Assembly (NCBI GenBank): GCA_019614645.1
Contig: JABWDB010000019.1
Coordinates: forward strand, 1,906,501-1,970,500
Reading direction: 5' to 3'
Length of the DNA: 64,000 nt
Source of the DNA: Stratiolaelaps scimitus
Taxonomy: Eukaryota; Arthropoda; Arachnida; Mesostigmata; Laelapidae
The notes beneath the pieces are model-generated. The model worked only from the letters and a program-made list of their open reading frames with translations, was not told the origin of the DNA and did not search any database. Below are positions 34,320-45,500 of the stretch, one piece after another. Each line of letters opens with the position of its first letter. The first letter of the stretch is position 1. Position numbers and translations under genes: made by a program.

Positions 34320-34523
34320 TCTCCCGTCGGGATCCGAGGGTTCGTTTCCTACATGTGCCTGGCCAGAGACAAGTGGGACAGAGGGAGCACATTAGCTGAA
34401 AGGGTCCTCCGGGAGAAGGATAGGCTAGAACGGGCGGGGATAGCTGAGCTGGTCCGAAGGGAAAATGCCCGGAACCCACCCGCTGCGGCTGGACGGGAGG
34501 GTTCGAACCAGAGGAGGAACTGA
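34320..34523 (+). other. Tail of an unidentified open frame, probably retroelement-derived
   Basis: A 67-codon frame without ATG ends in TGA. It reads YMCLARDKWDRGSTLAERVL and then a basic, proline/alanine-containing end (NARNPPAAAGREG). It is GC-rich like the LINE coding regions here and begins exactly where the ancient flank block ends, which suggests an inserted 5'-truncated element. No domain was recognised. Confidence 0.3.
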
Positions 34524-34989
34524 GAGATAGGATATGGTTGGAATCAACTGCCGGTCCCTGCAAGGCACTGACTGAAGTAATACTTTGACAGCCCCGGTCA
34601 GTGCCCCAAGTCAAAATCGGTTCTGGCTTTAGTCAGTAAGAGTCTGGCACTACCAGGCAAATATGCTAGTGTGAGGCCCGATGTCCATGCAGGATTTACC
34701 TTTAACCTCTTAAAAAAAAAGTTAGCTTGCCTTAAAACAGATGTGAAATAGGACGTGGGTTTCATCGATGGATAGAAGCGAGGTAGGTTTAACTTCATTT
34801 CATTCGGGATGATCCGCCCAGAAAGTTGGACATGCAGTGTGTAAAATCATTTGAATTTTAAAGGAAGAGAATTATTATTCATTAAATCCAATTATGAAAA
34901 GCGTCGTTTGATTCCTTCCGGTCCCTAGACTAAGAATAGGTATAAATGACGGCGTATTTATGAGAAAACGGATAACCTGACGATTTATG

Positions 34990-35880
34990 CTAATGTTCGA
35001 TAGCAGGGTTTTTTAGTCTCCCACGCCTACTTTGAGCTTCCCTGTTAGAGACCTGTCAGAGGACGCTCCATCACCTAAGTTCCAGCTTGTATTAGTGGGG
35101 ATGCACTGGACCAATCCCAAATGGTCACGCAGGGCCAGCACTATGAAATCTCATCCCATTGATCTCGCCAGAGTCGCACAGCATGCACATATCCACCAGC
35201 GCGTTTTCGACCTTGTCCACGTAGGCCTAGAACTGCCCCTGCCCCGTCAGCACCTGCGTCGCCTCATGCGTGAGCTCCCCCATGTTGAAGTCTAGCCCTA
35301 CCCTGAGGTCCGGTATCAGGATTTCGGTCCAACACACCTCCGTCGCTCCTCCGTAAGTAACCTGCGTCCTCGCTTCTTGCCATGTGTCGAGGGTGGCCCT
35401 CCGGCCGTGGTCGGGTCGATATTCTCAGCCAGAAACCTTAGGCCTCTTTTAACAGCTGCTAGATCCCACTACAACATTCTGGCTAGACCCAGGTGAACGT
35501 AAGTCGATAGCGTCCGGTTCGCTCGGCTCACCCTTATTTCCAGTGTCCTTTGGAACTAAAGGTTTCCTGTGTCCTTTGGACAGACCTCAGCATCCCCCTA
35601 CTCCTTACTGTATAGAGAGCTAAATCTGCCCATACTAGTACACCATAGAGGGCCATAGACTCTGCTACCGAGGCCAGCAGTCTCCTTTTCTCCTCCGACA
35701 CTCCCTCCACCCTGGGCATTAGGCGCGCCAGCTTCAGGGATACTCGTTGTGGCTCAGCTGTGGCGCTCCTGATGTGCGTCAGTCCGCCCAGTCTTTCGTC
35801 AAGGATCACTCCGAAGTATCTAGCCTCCTGCCCGATCTCTATCGGGTGACCATGCCTATGATTGACGAAGCGCAAGGGAG
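34990..35880 (-). mobile_element. Reverse-oriented R1-type LINE fragment (RT thumb to C-terminus)
   Basis: A - strand open frame (35875-35534) contains GHPIEIGQEARYFGVILDER and LKLARLMPRVEGVSEEKRRL, colinear with GHPIEIRREAKYLGVVLDQR and the following segment of the element at 26.8-27.0 kb. Further along the same strand (about 35285-35170) the C-terminal segment reads GELTHEATQVLTGQGQF followed by CMLCDSGE. The 34990-35103 part is shared with 4450-4566. It is broken by stops but is clearly the same clade as the 23-28 kb element. Confidence 0.75.
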
Positions 35881-35978
35881 ACTCGGAAAATTTACAGTAG
35901 GTATAATTTGCACATACTTAGCTTGCTCGCAGATCCAACGACAGCTCCATCTGTCAACTCAGACAAAAATATATTATT

Positions 35979-36410
35979 ATTATCAAGTTGAACTTATTGA
36001 ACTATTGTCTCTGTGTATTCCAATTAAAATAGCTCATCAAATGATTGAGCCACATGGGAAAAAATGCAATTCGATGGTTAGCTCTGTGAATGTTCAACTT
36101 GTATCGCAACACACATTTATATATTTGTCTGCGTTCTAGAATTGCAATCAACGTTCAGTTCTGCCTCACCTCGCTATAGTCGAAATGCAGAACAAAAATA
36201 GCATAACTCCTATTTCAGGGCAAAGTAAAAATCTATGTAGGTCTGGCCCAAGGGTATTGCAGTCTGAAAACAATAACTTGTCCGAGTTGAACACCACAAC
36301 ACCGCTTGCGCATATCCTTAACGAAATGGCCGTTGGGCATTGTCTTTGGCCACAATTATTAAACTGTTATTCTTTCCAACTAAGCCATTCGTGTGTTACC
36401 ATACTCTAAT
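35979..36410. repeat. Ancient duplicated flank blocks A (part) and B, upstream of P450 gene 6
   Basis: Positions 35979-36115 resemble block A (4022, 33940) and 36130-36410 resemble block B (8350-8640). Here the two blocks are adjacent and lie 0.3 kb upstream of an intact P450, suggesting the original arrangement of the ancestral duplication unit. Confidence 0.55.
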
Positions 36411-36701
36411 ATGATCGCTCTAACTTGTCTGCACCGATTGTTCAAGCCTACCTAGCAGACAGAAGCTTGGTGTTCGTCCATTGCCTATGGGCTCTGGCAA
36501 ACTTCGAGGCAATGTTCGGCTCGAAGTGCACATATCTCGTCGTCTATAACAGGATATGACTTGTATATGCTTGAGTTGTGGTGGCGCTGTACCCCTGTCG
36601 TGTTCTTGCTTGTAGTATCAAATTTGTTCAAAAGAGTCCGCTATCGGATTCATCGTGTCGCGTCGGCCACCGCATAGCCAAGTAGGCACCGACCTCCAAC
36701 C

Positions 36702-38261
36702 ATGACCTGGTTCTGGATTGTGTCTGGTCTGTTGTTGCTCCTGGATTATGTCTATTTTAAACTGCGTTACACAACGAAGAATGGCCCGCCAACGTGGTAC
36801 TTGCCGCCGTTGATCGGCCTGATCCCGCTTCTATTCTTTTTGCTGCCTGAGAGAGATTTCGGATGGCCGTATCGCGTCTTTCTAAGGGTTACTCCAAAGG
36901 TTTTCCTCCTTCGCTTATTTGGGCCGTGGGTGCTGGTTAAGGAGGACGCCGTACAAGAAATACAAATGAGTGACCACTGCTTGTCAAGACCATCAGTGCC
37001 GTTTTTTGATCTCGTTGGCTACCTTCTCGCTGGGAAGAAGCACTGGGCATATTTCGATGGTGGGCATCGAGAATCAACGTCGGATCACCGCGAGCAACGG
37101 AAACTAACTCTGTCAGCGTTGTACGCATCGCCACGTCGAGATATCGAAGCCAAATTGATCGACATTATTGATCTATTCCTTCGAAACGTCGAAACACAAA
37201 AGGGGCGCGTGTGGGATATCTCTGACGAACTTGCATTATCGAAGGTGCAGGAAGTCACGTACATGACTGTTGGCGAAACCCTCGACAAGTCAGAGTTACA
37301 GCTCATCTCTGTCCTTCTCGACGACTTCAAGAAATACATTTCACCGGTCCTACTGCTCGTAGAGATTATACCACTCAAACTTTTGCTTCGAATTATGAAT
37401 ATCCTGCCAAAAAAGTGGAGCTTCGCATTTCACTCTCAGGTGTACCACGCAGTCGTCAAACGATTGCAACAGGAGCGGAGCGTCCCGATAAGTCGGGTGG
37501 ATACAAACGACTTCGTTGAAGCGGTCCTCCATATCAAATCGGATCAGGAAGCCAACATGTTCCTTCGAGAGGCGGCGCCACTCGTTCTAATCGGGATGTA
37601 TCATACGTCGTTTCGTACGCTCACGGTGTTCCTGCAATTACTGGCGGCCTACCCTAACCACCAACAGAGAATCATTGACGAGATTGATGCCGTTATCGGT
37701 ACGAACGTCCCATCGATGGATCACAGTGACAAAATGCATTTCACTAAAGCGTTTATGGCCGAATGCTGGAGGATTCACCCGCCGCTTCCATTTCTCTTTC
37801 GAAAATCGACGGGTCCTGTGACATTGGGAGGCTACGAAATCCCCGTCGGAAGTAACCTGTTGGGCTTTTTACACTCGGAGAATTGCGATCCGATGATTTT
37901 CAATGAACCGCGAGCTTTTCGGCCGGAACGGCACTTCGACGATCTTGGCAAATTTGTCAAGGATCCTCGTATTGACATCTTTTCCAGAGGGCGCCGTAGC
38001 TGTCCCGGAAAACAGTACGCCGTTATAAGTAACTTTCTCTACCTAGCACGGTTTCTGCAGCATTTTGAAATCCGACCCGCAAAGAGTCGAGCTGTCAATT
38101 CGATGTGCGAACCCGATGGCTCGCTGTCCCCTAAAGTGTTCACGCAGAAGCTTAGGCCCGTGCGACGGCGAAACGCCCCACTAATCCGCGAAGTGAGCCT
38201 CAGGACTGGGGTTTTTCGACTTGTGATGGACTGTGCAGAAGGCGAGGCGAACAAACCCTAA
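36702..38261 (+). CDS. Cytochrome P450, CYP2-clan-like, divergent array member (gene 6)
   Basis: This intact 519-residue single-exon P450 is clearly diverged from the young array but has the same architecture. It starts with an MTWFW anchor and KNGPPTWYLPP hinge, followed by I-helix G298-M-Y-H-T-S, K-helix E354-C-W-R357, FRPERH and the heme loop F427-S-R-G-R-R-S-C434-P-G. The C-helix tryptophan position is histidine (HREQR). DDLGKFVK precedes the heme loop as in CYP2-clan proteins. It lies at the right edge of the cluster next to ancient flank blocks. It is expected to be an ER-bound monooxygenase of unknown substrate. Conservation of all structural motifs despite divergence argues that it is functional. 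Confidence 0.94.
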   Translation: MTWFWIVSGLLLLLDYVYFKLRYTTKNGPPTWYLPPLIGLIPLLFFLLPERDFGWPYRVFLRVTPKVFLLRLFGPWVLVKEDAVQEIQMSDHCLSRPSVPFFDLVGYLLAGKKHWAYFDGGHRESTSDHREQRKLTLSALYASPRRDIEAKLIDIIDLFLRNVETQKGRVWDISDELALSKVQEVTYMTVGETLDKSELQLISVLLDDFKKYISPVLLLVEIIPLKLLLRIMNILPKKWSFAFHSQVYHAVVKRLQQERSVPISRVDTNDFVEAVLHIKSDQEANMFLREAAPLVLIGMYHTSFRTLTVFLQLLAAYPNHQQRIIDEIDAVIGTNVPSMDHSDKMHFTKAFMAECWRIHPPLPFLFRKSTGPVTLGGYEIPVGSNLLGFLHSENCDPMIFNEPRAFRPERHFDDLGKFVKDPRIDIFSRGRRSCPGKQYAVISNFLYLARFLQHFEIRPAKSRAVNSMCEPDGSLSPKVFTQKLRPVRRRNAPLIREVSLRTGVFRLVMDCAEGEANKP

Positions 38262-38900
38262 CTAAAGCCCACTGGAATCGAAGTCAAACTGTTGCTGCTC
38301 GACTGGACTTGGGATCTCGGCTTGCATCGCATAGAACGTAGGCTACTGGCGAATTTTTAGAAATCTTTGTTGGCTATGATTGAGCCAAATGGAGAAATAT
38401 TTTTAGGCTTAGCATCAAGTCAAGCTAAATGCCTCATTTTCGATTTAAACGTCAACGTTCATGCTGCAGTTGCAGACAAACAGATACAGACTCGCACACA
38501 ATTAAAGATGATAAGAAGACAGAGAGTGTGTATGATGTGATACATCCCTCATAACATTCATGTCTCCATCCAGCTCTAAATGATATAGCCAGTTAATAGT
38601 GTCTTAATGCTTGTTTGTTAACAATTTTGTAATATTAAGTGGCGTTTACTAATTTTATAATGACTGCCCACCGCACATTTGTTCCTATTGCTATCTAATA
38701 CACCAATCGATTTGTCTTAGATACTTGTAATATATACTAGTACGGTTCCGAATTATAAAACCAAAATAGGTTTGTAAAAGTAATTACTTCGGGTACATTC
38801 CTATCGTTATTGTTCGTTTTAACAACAACAAAAGCCTCAGCAGCAGCAACAACAACAACAACTTCATGAACACGAATTGCATAAAAATTTGCAACAAAAA
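38262..38900. other. Intergenic stretch 3' of P450 gene 6
   Basis: AT-rich sequence with a short CAA/CAG-type run at about 38822-38862. No gene was recognised. Confidence 0.45.
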
Positions 38901-38904
38901 AAAA

Positions 38905-38985
38905 CGGGGCCGAGGCCGACATTGTCCCGAGGAAGGCGATGGCATTGCCTCGCTGCTGCACAGCGGTGGGACAGAGCGTTTCGTG
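38905..38985 (-). mobile_element. Short retroelement ORF fragment shared with 51.4 kb
   Basis: This stretch matches 51411-51475 in DNA (CCGAGGAAGGCGATGGCATT). On the - strand both encode QRGNAIAFLG, an I or T, then MSASAP. The repetition and coding similarity suggest one dispersed element. I recall similar QRGNA segments near C-termini of retroelement proteins but cannot verify this here. Confidence 0.4.
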
Positions 38986-39584
38986 GTTCATATTATTGCA
39001 TCGGTTTAGCGGCAACAGCTGGAGAGCTATCGACGGAAACAGAGTTCAAGAAGCGAGCAGTCAGTCGGGTATCTCCGATGAGTGGATTAAGTGGACGAAA
39101 CATGGACAGAAAGTGAAAATGAGAAACACCTGCTCTAGTCACACCGTAACAACTGTTGGCAGCAAATTAGTGTAAGTTCGCATCAATTGCTCGCTGCCAT
39201 TATGGGCGTTCAACAGCGATCGACAACTTGACTGTGGTTGTAAATAGCAACTAGAGTAGTGTAATCAACTATAATGACTTTGCTGTAACACCAAGCAGAG
39301 ATAGACGAGTAGACACCTACTACGGCGACCGCTACGAGAGTGCTATCTAACTTCTGTTCAGTAAATCGTAGGAGGAGAGGAGTTGCAGGAGATTTAGCAT
39401 CTTGGAATCTCATAGCGCGCACGTTATATTTAGGATCATTTGGCTAAGAATGTCATGTACCTATTATTGGAACGTGTTTGTTTTCTTCTATAAATGCAAA
39501 ATGTATCTAATTATATAAGTGGCCGGCAATTGTACTCGCTGATTCGTAGATATTGTTAAACTAACCTACGCTCATCCCCAAAAA

Positions 39585-39745
39585 GCCAGAGACGGCGGAT
39601 TTGAGCCCCGCTGTGTGTTTAAGCATTATTTAAGCTTACGCATTGTGAAATTGCAGCTCCCTTAATAAAATCCTTTAATAAACCAATAAAATAAAATCCT
39701 TAATAAAATCCTTTAATAAACTAATAAAGCGTTACGTTTACGCTA
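39585..39745 (+). repeat. SINE-like repeat, standalone copy
   Basis: GGCGGATTTGAGCCCCGC has the shape of a tRNA T-arm. It is followed by GTGTGTTTAAGCATT, TTGCAGCTCCCTTAATAAA and repeated TAATAAAATCC units. It parallels the repeat that the LINE fragments interrupt in the P450 units, but has no LINE inside. Confidence 0.4.
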
Positions 39746-40009
39746 CTATCAACTTAGTCACTACTATCAGTCAGTGTAATCTCCACACAGAGATAGCTAG
39801 TGGTCGGTACTTGTAGCAGGTGAAAATCTACTAATTTGCAAACGACTTGAAAAAAGTCACATGAAATAATTTAAAATCCAATGCCATATATATTATACAC
39901 ATATAAATATATATATATATATAATACATCAATTTTTGGTTATCATAAAGGTAGCAGTATAAAAGGGGCAACGCCCACGTAAAATTTATACAGTCCATGC
40001 ATGAACAGC

Positions 40010-40560
40010 AATTATAGACAGACAGAATTTTTCAGATTCCATATATATGTATATATTAGGGTATCTTGTTCGAATTTTCGTATCTTTAAATGACAACAAC
40101 TTTTGAACTAAACGAGTTAGAACAAAGATATTTTGGTATGAGTTAGAGGTACCCTCCAGCTTTATGACACACCGATTCCAGCGCTCTGGGAGTTTTGAGA
40201 CAGCCAAATATTTACCATTCGCATTTCCATTTATAATTTCCTCATCTAGTGCTTTTTTTAATAAGTCGACGGTTGAATATCGAACCCCACCTATTGCCCT
40301 TTTTAATGCATGGAAACAACCATAATCACACGGGCTTAATTGGGCGAATTTATCTGGCACTGCCGCAGACGTTGCCGCTTCACCTTGTCGGAGCCACTGT
40401 TTCGCAGGCATAAGGCAGACCTGCCGTATGCATTCACTAAATGTCGATGTATCTCAGCTGGAGGGTGTCCTTGGAGAAACAAAAACTTGATGATTTCCCA
40501 TTGCTTCAAACCATATAGGGTCACCGGATTTTTGGTAAAGTACAGTGTCATGTGACTTTT
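40010..40560 (-). mobile_element. Internally deleted mariner-type transposase remnant
   Basis: On the - strand, an N-terminal helix-turn-helix piece (LFLQGHPPAEIHRHLVNAYG) at 40500-40420 is joined to KQWLRQGEAATSA. It then passes directly into LSPCDYGCFHALKRAIGG, which carries the third catalytic aspartate, and a C-terminal piece ending near 40010. The blocks with the first and second catalytic aspartates are missing. The order matches the longer mariner at 58868-60198. No clear terminal inverted repeats were found. Confidence 0.7.
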
Positions 40561-41400
40561 TCCAATCTAACTTTTCCCCTATAATTTGGAGGTCAGTTAC
40601 TCTGTAGCATTCATCCCATTACTCAGTGCCAGTTCTCCCTATTTCGGTCAACACACTGAAAATAAAAACATTTTAATTGCGAAATAATTGCCAATTAATT
40701 GCCTGTTGTATAGAGCGCGTGAAACTAAACGGCTCTTACCTTTGAAAGTATGGCAATTCTCAGCCAATGTCAAAGAAATGAGCCACGAACGAACCTTTTC
40801 CTCTGTTTACAAAACCGTACAAAATCGTCTGTGTTCCGAGAACTGATGTACGTTCTTAGCGGACACGATAATTGCCGTAACTTTGAACTATTTTCTGTTG
40901 CTGTCGCCGGCAAGGGAAAACTTTCCACACATTGGTGCGTCGTCCAGGTTCAAAATATCCCTCATGAAATGAAACCAAATGCTATACAAGGCATGCCATT
41001 TGTCCGGCCAAGATGAAGAAGTTTGTTATAATAGATCGAGCTCTGAGCTTGTTGTGCGTAGCAGTATTGGGGTGCCACAGCTAAATGATTGTGCACGAAC
41101 AGGCATAACACGAGACACTGTCTCTAAGACAAGAACTCAATACTTGTATCGTTGTCTGTACTACTCAGTGTTTACGCATCTTACATATCCCGTTGTTCAG
41201 GGAATTGACTATCTTCATAATTAGCGGCACATAAACACATCACATCCAGGAAACACGTGAAGCGTATACTTGTCAAGCGGACAGAACGATTCTGCAATGA
41301 CAGCCGGCGGATACCTCAGTATCTATCCACCAATGAACGTACGCTCGCGCCTCTGTTGGCCAACGGCTACTGTTCCCATAGCCGCCGCCATTACCAGTGT
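40561..41400. other. Intergenic stretch, nothing assigned
   Basis: No gene, RNA or repeat was recognised. Confidence 0.4.
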
Positions 41401-42520
41401 AAAGAATGGTGTTCTTATCATTATTATTATTATTATCATTATTAGCCAGCATGCAAAAGCAAGAGATGCAACCCTGTCATTTTCAACTGCAACCGCTCAG
41501 CAATATGACAGTTCTCACTGTTATTCTTATTACACTTCTACCTGAGTCTCGCACGCTCGCACATAAACCTATACCTCATCGTACACGTGCTGTACATTGA
41601 CATATTTAAATAGCATTGCTCTCAGCTGTTTTAGCTGCGATTGTTACCGCGTCTGTGGAGGCGGCAGCCCCATGGCTCATGTCCTATATAATCGCACTGA
41701 GCAGGCATCGACAGAGCAAACAGGTGCTGCAATACAGTCACATCGAATGGATGCTGTTGTTGTTATTGTTGTTGTTACTGCTGGTGTTTCTTCTCGAATG
41801 GGCGAAAGAAGAATCTAGCTATTTCCATTATTCTTCTGAATCATAAAATGCCACCAGCAATAGCAATAACTAGCAATACAACAGCAACAAGTCGGCGATC
41901 ATGCGGCATCATAACCGAACATGGTGGCCCCTTTGCATTTTCGCTCTCTCTCTCTCTATCTCGCTCTACTAAGACCACGATGACCTGTGAGTGTCTGGTT
42001 CCCCAGAGGGGTATACATGTCTATCACGGCTACTGCTACTAGCGTTGCCGCCATCAAAGCAAAGCGATCTGTCTCTGGTGAGTAAAGGCGACCGATATAT
42101 TTGTCTCATCAAGGCGCAACGCTCCGCGCGCGCCGACCGCCCGCTCCGCCTGCTGCTGCTGCCGCCGGCTCTGTATTGCTTTGCCTGACCCCATAATCTT
42201 TACTCCCCCGTTCCCGGGGCCACCTTAAGTGTCCAGTACCGTTTCTGGACGGACATCATCGGCAGAAATGTTGTTGGTGCTTGTTGCTGTTGTTGTTGTT
42301 GCTATTGTTGTTGTCGAGATGTCTATGCCGTAAGACACCGATAGCATATCGTATGTGCTGCAAACTCTGGCTACAGCACACGCACACACAAACACAGACA
42401 CACACACACATACACAGTTATAGCCGAATGGCGCGAGTCGGTCAGATGAACAGATATTACAATAAACACACATATGACTGCGGCTGCTGTTGCTGCTGGA
42501 ACAAAACAAATCAGCGGCAG
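41400..42520. repeat. Simple-sequence-rich tract
   Basis: A cluster of microsatellites: ATT runs near 41418-41445, TTG/CTG runs near 41755-41790 and 42270-42310, CT runs near 41943-41960, CTG/CCG near 42150-42172, and CA runs near 42380-42415. They generate long leucine-rich or serine-rich open frames that are artefacts. A CpG-rich patch near 42115-42140 could be regulatory, but nothing else supports a promoter. Confidence 0.7.
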
Positions 42521-45500
42521 GAACATCGGCTCAGTTAAACGTCGATTAACGGGTTGATACCGCGATAAACACATACGTGTATTACGATTTAAAGGAAGGC
42601 TACACTCGTTGGAACTCTATCGAAACGGAAGAACGAACGGCATCGCCTGCCCGGAAAAGGGCGACTCGTGCGATGTCTTTCTGTTGTCGCTTTCAATATA
42701 TCATCGTCGTTATGTGTGGTGCCTGCGCACTATACTGTCATTGTAAACACATTGTCCACAATGAGCAACAGGGTAAATGGGCCGGCGATTCGCGATCAAG
42801 CTGAAGATGAGTGCCCTCCCTCCCCGCTCGATGTTTCCTGTCGACGACGAGTGTCAGTATCCGTCTGTAGACAGCTGCATGTTTTAACTAAGTGATTCTC
42901 TCAGATTCGCCTCACATGATAGCATGGCATTTATGTGATATAGGCGGCAGTGGATTCTGCGCGTTCGTCCCCGCCGTTGTTCGATCGTTCGGCGAACAGG
43001 GTTGCGGCCAACGTGTGGGATGCGAGCGATGCCCACTGCCGCCTGTCTGTCAGCAACCTCCTGCTTTCGTCACCAGTTTACCCCCGGTGTGTGCGCTCTC
43101 GCGCCATAGTCCAGCTTAGCGCTGCTCGAAATGTGCATCTGTGTGCCGGTATCAAAGGGCAATTTGCCTCGAGTCAATGCTGATTCTGCCAGTACTGCTG
43201 ATACCTTCATTGAGAACGAGGGGAATTTGCTCCCGAAGCTTGACAAAGTCATCATCGTTGGGTGCCGAGCGGCGCGTGGACGCGGACGGACAATGGCTTA
43301 GTATCGTGGCTCATGTTCACTACACAAATAGCCATTTAGATGATCCCAGCAACAGACAACTGGATCAGACGGCATCAGCACTAACAGGTGCTGGATCGTA
43401 GCTGGGCTGCGAGCCTTGCGTAGTGTGTGTCAGCTTGTTCTTGAGGCGAGGGCGGCCATTACAGCTCGCCGAGGTCTGCCGAGGCCAGCTCAGAAGCACC
43501 CAGCGCCGTATACTCACTGAAATGAGCCGGTGTAGCGACATTCGAAGATATGAAGATGGTGTATGCGTTTTTACGTGCATGTACTGCGAGGAGCAAGAAC
43601 CAAGTGTGCTTTGAGAAAATTAATTCGCCGCTATAGCTGATGATGATGCTGATGCTCGAACAGGCAGCCGGGAAAGAGACGATGTGGCGATTGTTTATTG
43701 CAATTAAAAGATAAAGTATCATTAGTTCTGTGTAATCATCTTTATTTCATATTTTCGTTTATGCACGTTTCGCACACACGTATGAACATTGGTCCGAGAA
43801 AATATCGAGGAACTGGCTGTTCTCTCCGATCACTGAGAGGGTTGCCATAACACAGAAAAGACTAAGCAAGTGCGAAGTATAGTATATATATATATATATA
43901 ATTTTCATAAGCGATGAGAACAATTACCGTACGCATAAGAGAGGTGCGCCGACTCACGAATCACTTTCGTCCATTGTTTCTGAACCCTCGAATAGTCAAT
44001 CCAAGCTAACGTTGTTCTGGCTTTTTCATTCATCCAGCGACGTCATCGGACTTAGCTTGTAAAAGGCGTACATTTAGCACAAAAATATGATGACATTCGT
44101 CGCCGTATTACGAAACTAGCGTCTTGCGATTCTTCCAAAGATGATTGGTGTAAATCCTTCTCTTAGCTACCTAGTGAACGCGGCACAGGAAACGGTTTTT
44201 AAAGGTCTTAAAACACAAAAACAAGGCTCGAGATGCAATCTAACCCGCTTGAGATGAGATTGCCACCAAAGATGCATCTAATGTACCGAAAATAGCACCA
44301 GCGAACGCAGCGCTCCGAGATCTACTTAACTGAAGTCATCGCTGAGTTCGTTGTTGAGGTCGACGTCGCTGGGCACCCAAAACCAAACGTCACAGTAAGC
44401 AGCCTTTCGGCCATTAGAAGTAACTGCTACCAACAGGCAATCCAATGGGTCAGACAATCATACAGATGTTACTTCGGCCGTTCCGAGGATGGAAACGACG
44501 CATACAATTCATCACTGGTTAGTTGTATGGCATATTTCTACATCGGAGGCGATGGAAATGAGGGACCAGATATAGGGAGTGGCGGGAAGTCCTGGATCAT
44601 GGAGGTGCTCCTTTCCATGGAAGCTGTTCTCTGTAGCTCGAGGGGATGCACATCGTATTGCAACACTGTACCCCGAAATGCCATCTATGGAAAAGCCTGA
44701 ATGCGAAATGTGTTCATGATATAACGACGTTACCACGCTAAGCGAGGCTAATAGTGTTTGTTGGAATTGAGAGCCAACTTGAAATGTAAGAACTGTGAAA
44801 TCGTCCTTCTTGCGATTTCATCCACAGTCAAGGTGCAGCTCAAATCTGGTCTCACGCAATTTTGCCCTCGATATAAATATCGCGTGTAACTATTGTACAT
44901 GTATAGTATGCCTGCGGTTGCTAGAACGATTCGAGCAGTTTCAACAAAGCGATACAGGCATATATTCGTCAATTATTATTATTCATCGCGAATGAATTGA
45001 AACTGTGAAATATTATTCACAATGAAAGAATGGAGACATCATCAAAGATACTCGGGCTATCGTTCACAATCCTGAGTGTCAGATAACGCGAAGGCGCCAG
45101 CAACGATGCCCTCATGAGCTTGCTTCATACTTCGCCCCGTTTCCTGTAGAAGCTGTTACAGCTTGACGTTGATCGTCATCAAATATAGCGCGGAATAGAA
45201 GCTGTAGATCGGCCCGACACTAGCTTTGTTCGACGTTCGTTTATCGCGACTTGACAGGAATACGTGCGATTTCGTATTGTCGCCCGTGAGGCCATCGCTA
45301 GTTCCCTGCTATACTTAAGGGATCAATGTGGACAACCTTAGTTCGAGAGATAAGGTTGCTATTTGCCACGAAGTCGCCGTAGCATCTGTTCGCATACAGC
45401 GGGTCCTGGTTGAATTGTCGACATTGTATGAAAGGCCAGCATGCACATCAATGACAAACATATCCAAATGAGAACTGCCACAATCGAACAGCGTATAAGC

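Noticed and set aside
41270..42540. Leucine-rich and serine-rich open frames
   Set aside because: They are translations of trinucleotide and dinucleotide microsatellites.
44296..44700. 134-codon open frame without ATG on the + strand
   Set aside because: No domain or convincing splice acceptor, and frames of this length are expected by chance several times in 64 kb.
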